In this document: one piece after another, positions 51,701 through 54,281 of the stretch
Layout of the letters: every line of letters begins with the position of its first letter
Numbering within the stretch: position 1 is the stretch's first letter
Origin: Acanthopleuribacter pedis
GTDB lineage: Bacteria > Acidobacteriota > Holophagae > Acanthopleuribacterales > Acanthopleuribacteraceae
Direction: 5' to 3'
Assembly (NCBI RefSeq): GCF_017377855.1
Contig: NZ_JAFREP010000049.1
Location: 1 to 54,281, forward strand
DNA: 54,281 nt
Notes under the pieces: generated by a model
What the model saw: only the letters and a program-made list of their open reading frames with translations
Told to the model about the DNA's origin: nothing
Databases searched by the model: none
Made by a program: the position numbers and the translations under genes

Positions 51701-54281
51701 AAACCCTGACCACGGCGGTCGACGGCTCCTGGCTGGATGTGGACATCACCGAAACGCTGAAACCCTTTGCGTTCGAATTCAATACCCAATCTAAAAAGGG
51801 CCCCGTGCCGCTGCCCAATTTGGGCAACCTGAATACCAACATCCATCACCAGGTGCGCACCACGGTGAACGGCAACAGCCTCGAACAACATGCGCTCAAT
51901 ACCACCAGCGGCATCCAACGCCGGACCGGTTTCGACGGCTTGGGTCGGGTGACCGGTTTTGAGAGCGGGAACCGCGGCCTGACCGCGAGCAATCCCGATA
52001 CCGCAACCGACGGCGCCTTTAGAACCTGGACCACCGGCGACGGGCGCACCCTCGAATTCACCCGCAACGCCGCCACCCAAATCACCAAAACCACCCTCGG
52101 CGGGCTCGAATCGCGCTACGGTTACGATGCGCGCGGCCGCATCAACCAAAGCACCTCGCCGCGCGACCTCACCCTGAGCACCCGCTACCAAGGCGCGAGT
52201 GGTGTCATCGACGCCGTCGAAACCCAACAAGCCAACCGCGCCGACGGCCCTTTGATCCAAGCCGACCCCGTCGCCGGCGTGAGCAGCGCCAACCAAACCC
52301 ACCGCACCTGGCTGGGCGACGCGGTGAAGGTGGCACGGGACACGGAAACGCTCGGCGTCACCACCTTGACCCGCGGCGAGGCCGGCGCGCGGATCATCAC
52401 CGACACCGACACCGGCTTGCCCGCTTCCTTCGCCACCTTCACCGGTGAAACCACCCACATCTCCTGGCAAGCGGACAACCACCAGGTGCTGCTGCAGGCA
52501 CCTGACGGCACCACCGCCCAAAGTTTTTACAACCATTACGGCCTGCTGATGGGTCGCGGGGTCAACGACACAGCGGGTAACTTCACCCCAACGCTGGAAA
52601 TCGTCCGTGATGCCGAACAGCGCATCACCGAACTTGTTACCGCCACCGAGCGGCTGTCCTTCACCTACGATGGTTGGAACCTGACCGGAATCGAAAGCAG
52701 CGACGGCACGCGGGTGACCTACGCTTATGAGGCCGGGCAGACCCGGCCCCACGGCATTACCACCGAAAATGACGGCATCCTGTTGCAGGACGTGGCCGTG
52801 ACCTACCACGCCGGCGGCCAAGCCAAGTGTGTCACCGTCAAACCCGCCGGCCAGGCGCCGGAGAGTTTCCATTACAACGTCCACGGTGACCTGATTCGTC
52901 ATCAGCGACCGCATCAGGCGTCCACCACGGTGGCTTTTAACGCCTGGGGTGCGCCGCAATCGCTGACCAACGGCGGTGAAACCTTCCCACTATTTGAGGA
53001 AGGTAACAGCAATCAATTGTCCTTCCCCAACAACGTCTCGGTGGTGATCAACGAACGGGGATTAACCGAATCGGTGGCTTATCCGGGATTGGCGGCCAAG
53101 CAGTTTGCCTATGACGCGGACGGCCGATTGACCGGGCTGTTCGAGGGCGCGGATCACCAGGCGCGTGCGCTCGAATGGGCGGACGGCCGTGTCACGCGCA
53201 TCACCACGACCCCGCCCGTATCGGAAGTGACCGCGGCGGAGTTGCCGGGGATCGGTAGCGAAACCACCGTTCCCGAGTACGACGGCAACGGCAGGGTGGT
53301 GCGTTTGACCCGTGCCCAGGTGTCGGGTGTGGGGGCGCCGTCACATGAGGTGTTCACCTACGACCCAAGCTCGGACGACCTGGGCCGCCTGCAAAGTTAC
53401 CGGGACGGCAACGGGGTGGTTCAGAGTTACACGTACGACCGGCACCATCGCTTAAACGGGATTTGGTTGGACGAGGGACCCAGCTTTTATTATGGCTACG
53501 ACGATGCGGGTAACATGACCGATGTTGCCGCGGCGGGCATGCATGTGGCTTTTGGCGACTGGCAAAACGGGTACCCAACCGCGATGACCTGGGGCGACGG
53601 CACCGCGTTTTCGGTCACCTTGGACGGGAGCAACCGCTTGGCGGCGGTCCAATCGGCGGACGGTGGTTTTGCGCTTGAGCTGGGTTATGACGGGAGCGCG
53701 CAAATCGACGGATGCGACAGCGCGGCCGATTACATCGGCGGCAAAATCAGCCGGGTGACGCGGGCGGGCCCAGACCTGCGCGAGATTCTGACGCCGACGT
53801 ACAACAGCAACCACACCTTGGCAAGCGTGGCGGTAGAACGACACATCGGCGAGCGGGGCCCGCCGCCGCCGGAAGGCGAGTCGGGGGCGGAGCCAAGCTA
53901 CGAAACGCTGCGCTTCGATGAGACCTACGGCAGCGGCGACAAGCAACTGCTGCAAAACCTAACCTTGGTCCTGCGCGACCAGGCCTTGGGCGATGGAACG
54001 CAACGGGGCGACATCCAACTGCGCCGAAGGGAGACCACGGATCAAGCGGGCCCACGCATCGCGGCGCAAAGCGAAGCGCAAGCGCGGGTGCTCGGCCAGG
54101 CCGAGACGCCGGAGGTAACACGCGACCGGACCATGACCTACGCCGCCGCCAACGGCAACCTGGAACGCATCGAAGAAACGGACGGCGCGGACACTTATTT
54201 TGTATGGGACGGCGAGCGCCGCCTGCGCGCGATGAGGAAAGACGGCCGGCTGTCCAGCTACGAATACGACAGCCGCCACCG
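42742..54281 (+). CDS. Giant secreted Ig-like/Rhs (YD-repeat) protein, 3' end outside window
   Basis: One frame stays open from the ATG at 42742 to the window end, at least 3,846 codons. The N-terminus is a signal peptide (MARSCFVWVLLSLAFLFAQ). Two Ig-like units follow (about residues 20-190, 'NNFFLTARQPG' and 'NTFTYVVSDRAGN'), then a carboxypeptidase-regulatory-like unit (about 276-330) and two SbsA-like Big_5 units ('FIDLDFSQPL', about 811-905; 'IQINFSEPVTG', about 1446-1540). From about residue 2428 the protein is Rhs/YD: 'LTYDRLGRLTQER', 'FVYDDHGRLTES', 'FAYDADGRLTGL', 'YGYDDAGNMTDV', and 'SYEYDSRH' at the edge. Rhs proteins form large cocoons that carry a toxin or adhesin at the C-terminus, which is not visible here. 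A secretion path other than T6SS is suggested by the signal peptide. Confidence 0.9.
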   Translation, partial: MARSCFVWVLLSLAFLFAQTPPTVVLEPSPAFTRATEVTIAGTVTPADSALSLGALTVAVNPDGTFSQNLALRDGVNNFFLTARQPGQPPLQRTLVVVRDTEPPRLTLTQPARPLFVNSTPIILAGRVADNHDTQLTLARAGNPVPLVDGRFQETGISLEPGDNTFTYVVSDRAGNVAEEILTLSFHDQAPQPVITAPNHLAHGDSFNLQVTFAQPDHIKSYQVHLNQTELHQAENGAPFQSQQIAHGATTTWRIAVQAEDLWGNRARAEHLVQVAFPAFGYGTLLDDRDSRPLAGVALRVSTPLQSQDLVSGPDGDYQFTLTGSPVLLEISDARYVNARRRMDTPAGGGRRFSDWRLTPRGPPQSLSLPFQTDTLDLRLSGFAGTPRISPFSQQALPVPLALGWTPLAGFELAEVTGTGRIEAAFRRLPYAAPAGAVLYLFRGEPAGWRLAALLSGSQSVALDTGAGAFLLAAGQPGTRAPNIGDLLQRTGEYHLSHAQLSTLSIDPPAVSLLKTPQTEVTITAAPTAPSGAWARVHARERHQHVGGTVTLPEHSLDLLLYRNPFDAGAPMRGSLPVHTRRDIQSGQTRSAVVLFTGIVYPPPTGNFRFQNQITLENLTLQLPGDGTQPVNAFADAPTDLPLMNGADLAFGFQWHLGADTPPPRLRFDHPARGAMILLRRDSADRWLFVGALQHDGTAWHNNDGHCELHQNGFYALVSLDFAIGRFSGQTLLDNQPHPDVLLTTPSHPWRAWSDTDGAYHFFLPVWDQTQTVTAHQNVTGFHATRAFAGIDSAPQTGVAFNLGRTNLLLVAHTPEAGAVAVPPWRFIDLDFSQPLRWESADLAQHIRLTGPEGAIPLDFTRRFSTSSVRLRARQALNQATTYTVDLDPALQAESGDLLGNPVQFQFTTHARAEETQLDLDAWYLAQENNNLVLHAPADRFPSRSKLVVLNLDTAWSSSETLAAGPLARIIAGNPGHRISVSVTTPGGQTGTRVLDNVRLGDDRVLLGSLPFRVPVGDGLTLAVDQVVTGVGRELRWRNLDPAEETRLQGQLPASQANLGTAVTGFILESSDGGPVPQIKGRLLADLSAHAALLQNNPQQFLTLQGIIEGVRAPADPRQPEELSEHTIAVFQDAVPVSAAGAGKTAADPGKRGSLGYVSFQMGTLTTHTAFALALRLAEPETYAAVLAGLRDVIIPPDAAGIDEDELLWAEPPTLRQRGGVTYATIKGAPVYELVGSGDATALRYVGSTGVRGETRILSRASSGRPGYFVMDPVTQALTSMTPESQGPVIAGMQSIRAYGYLNWPDPGSVGTANQDVVFEYAVVDLKTLDGRPEPEVTLNAAETTRLEKLGKIKLAENRALEVTLRAANNPFKEVRFEADYQDGVLVPPNQSGTQVVYRYENLPRDRPYIDLVIRFETDVSQARELERRIWLIGETGTIADDPANPPTVTGSLPADQDRGVPLFDPIQINFSEPVTGVSAAHIELREEGGAAVDLVFEDLAGDPIANTDLVHEVYVRAEKVLKLGHRYTLIVTGVRDQDRNPLVVHTDAGVSDRYSAVFATQPIEPKRIDQDESSQRGYTQYRNLLVQVSRRGGSRDQREGLTIEVVEPGDDQKPWQVVARHELVAPSPFFPKPALVTQQALATPEGDELAAIEGPSRKAVKQLPAGSVLAVTYWDGNQALNRIFLLHWTGASFESIGHHALPSPGIINDVIGHGPFLVFGHNAFESIGTQIGRIEVRDLRAYLEKLDELKEQQVHTNLSPHQRARAFAEAGLAAQFFYPRGVFDLAPLVHTDAQKQVLAFTAAAATFPAVGRLVPGNNTFIAPRDTWYDQRLLFRSHYPVIDGITRPEEAGKPGRPGGFRLRTAVLPQIGLVDRGNAKVVDLTLFAENFGSTDRGDAKALLHFLEIPKDQDGKDRTEPSLPRVSLVFDGRIGNLAADPGTGLIAVTFQKNQKGQPLDVMLLDARAVYAALQDDPQEPIAVTTEAPFVTAVFGAELDNAVGDALFFHDGYLYWTNGKTELVRQPVNAALRRELGWLSYDMTVWNSDPGQRNAVADVWQRQATVVLHAADVAAGEDPGQGQSEAVTRAFTTEVGTFQVQLFPGEALELTMTCLDPDWEQSFAVKPLNQPRLISVNTRELSTWLQGRQEILKTRGILAFEIDLKITLNGRNNLVKRYPFVVRYINPPTDDPYRTHGALDLLSRTPSEFAVDDAVSSVDSRIDLSTMRYHHGDLLGSVGTYGVAMRDSGALHLGSAVWFRAGDLPTQITADRLKADQRILLGQPGLWRIEGDLKEGGAQVAVRDDALSKLTYEQKKWTLTHRETMTSTWYSSRPLPAYEPIFRSLNKAEDDADPSAGGIDKKDRIIYPLMRYQAAAGTPGALFGRVIERERKDFPWYNQLKRGDLDQAVTDLPTTLSDRPNDGGAHRRVDRTYRPHRFGNLLEVVDRAGSLVEYEYDSDAYLVLVRRSAPDGQTRVTRYRWEDTGIKAGDLPIKRLTAVEQDSGEGSFVIGAWRYAHGNGVTVNAFRDPYCSTDTPYTFELAGGETARVSVPACDGVTPDWVVTFDASSQRRLSKSWARGAAAGALTWERLAFDGLIEGRTVYEQRLVADSFRAQRFVYNNRGFVAETAVDGLRQRTTYHTTPGYQHVPATFDVEPGQDQAAVSLSYAVGADNRVTITDNVSPGRPKVVQHFSSSGVPTRAEDVTGIATGPTDSLGYYPRGGLIARSDATRLALKLTPNKGVVSETRFNIWGQPVGGKSLGAETTLTYDRLGRLTQERRGLGEVAQRRDYAYRYEDGRRIVSVVDSADGSTTTLNTDQRGLLRAVEVVGGPAPGSRTFVYDDHGRLTESIDRDDASFKTTYRYHGDTPVLTSVTTPAGSMVYTVRADAGLFVDGLTVTPVVGQPDNVPLKVDALGRVVETRVDGVGTVRLATDAFGNPLSLQGEGEAGGTGSGGGGVGKATGPRKNQRTLLAWTYRPGAVHVADNLNQRETLTTAVDGSWLDVDITETLKPFAFEFNTQSKKGPVPLPNLGNLNTNIHHQVRTTVNGNSLEQHALNTTSGIQRRTGFDGLGRVTGFESGNRGLTASNPDTATDGAFRTWTTGDGRTLEFTRNAATQITKTTLGGLESRYGYDARGRINQSTSPRDLTLSTRYQGASGVIDAVETQQANRADGPLIQADPVAGVSSANQTHRTWLGDAVKVARDTETLGVTTLTRGEAGARIITDTDTGLPASFATFTGETTHISWQADNHQVLLQAPDGTTAQSFYNHYGLLMGRGVNDTAGNFTPTLEIVRDAEQRITELVTATERLSFTYDGWNLTGIESSDGTRVTYAYEAGQTRPHGITTENDGILLQDVAVTYHAGGQAKCVTVKPAGQAPESFHYNVHGDLIRHQRPHQASTTVAFNAWGAPQSLTNGGETFPLFEEGNSNQLSFPNNVSVVINERGLTESVAYPGLAAKQFAYDADGRLTGLFEGADHQARALEWADGRVTRITTTPPVSEVTAAELPGIGSETTVPEYDGNGRVVRLTRAQVSGVGAPSHEVFTYDPSSDDLGRLQSYRDGNGVVQSYTYDRHHRLNGIWLDEGPSFYYGYDDAGNMTDVAAAGMHVAFGDWQNGYPTAMTWGDGTAFSVTLDGSNRLAAVQSADGGFALELGYDGSAQIDGCDSAADYIGGKISRVTRAGPDLREILTPTYNSNHTLASVAVERHIGERGPPPPEGESGAEPSYETLRFDETYGSGDKQLLQNLTLVLRDQALGDGTQRGDIQLRRRETTDQAGPRIAAQSEAQARVLGQAETPEVTRDRTMTYAAANGNLERIEETDGADTYFVWDGERRLRAMRKDGRLSSYEYDSRH

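Overview
The window (about 54.3 kb, GC-rich) comes from a Gram-negative, flagellated bacterium: it carries the end of a FliN-type flagellar switch protein, a TonB-dependent outer-membrane receptor, signal-peptide proteins, CCA-encoding tRNA genes and good Shine-Dalgarno sequences. Hopanoid-type cyclases, a WS/DGAT acyltransferase, a CHAT protease, an Rhs-type giant and many structured intergenic repeats suggest a large-genome, environmental lineage. An Acidobacteriota (Holophagae/Acanthopleuribacter-like) or myxobacterium-like host is my guess, but the window has no phylogenetic marker strong enough to decide.

Layout. 1-9.4 kb is mixed housekeeping: the fliN end, two unknown minus-strand genes, an FmdB-type zinc ribbon protein, WS/DGAT, a VOC protein, a HAD phosphatase, a CDF metal exporter, two tandem tRNA-Ser genes with their own promoter and terminator, and a MATE exporter. 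The gaps here hold a family of about 210-250 bp foldback repeats. 9.4-15.3 kb has a secreted DUF4214-like protein, a membrane TPR protein followed by a large TPR-CHAT protein, a decayed MATE fragment, and a small antitoxin-like gene that reads antisense into that fragment. 15.3-19.4 kb is a Pnkp-Hen1 RNA repair operon on the minus strand, followed by a radical SAM gene.

20.7-22.3 kb and 31.1-32.4 kb are two related composite non-coding loci. They share conserved multi-hairpin modules whose stems co-vary between copies, and these modules alternate with unrelated 24, 31, 32 and 64 bp tandem arrays. Between them lie a cysteine desulfurase (minus) and a plus-strand gene run of unusual content: a GcvH-like lipoyl carrier, a COG0523 GTPase, an Fe-S protein, a DUF116-polyprenyl synthase fusion, a short prenyltransferase/cyclase-repeat protein, and a squalene-hopene-type cyclase. 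This is the best candidate for an undescribed pathway. I infer that it makes and cyclises an isoprenoid, with a redox, metal or lipoyl-dependent step.

32.5-37.2 kb is a tightly overlapping xdhABC-like xanthine dehydrogenase operon, facing a HAD phosphatase. After a small secreted protein and a 0.7 kb empty stretch come a TonB-dependent receptor (39.4-42.3 kb) and an open reading frame of more than 11.5 kb that runs off the window. It encodes a secreted protein with Ig-like domains and an Rhs/YD-repeat region.

Most large antisense reading frames are shadows of the GC-rich genes and are left out.
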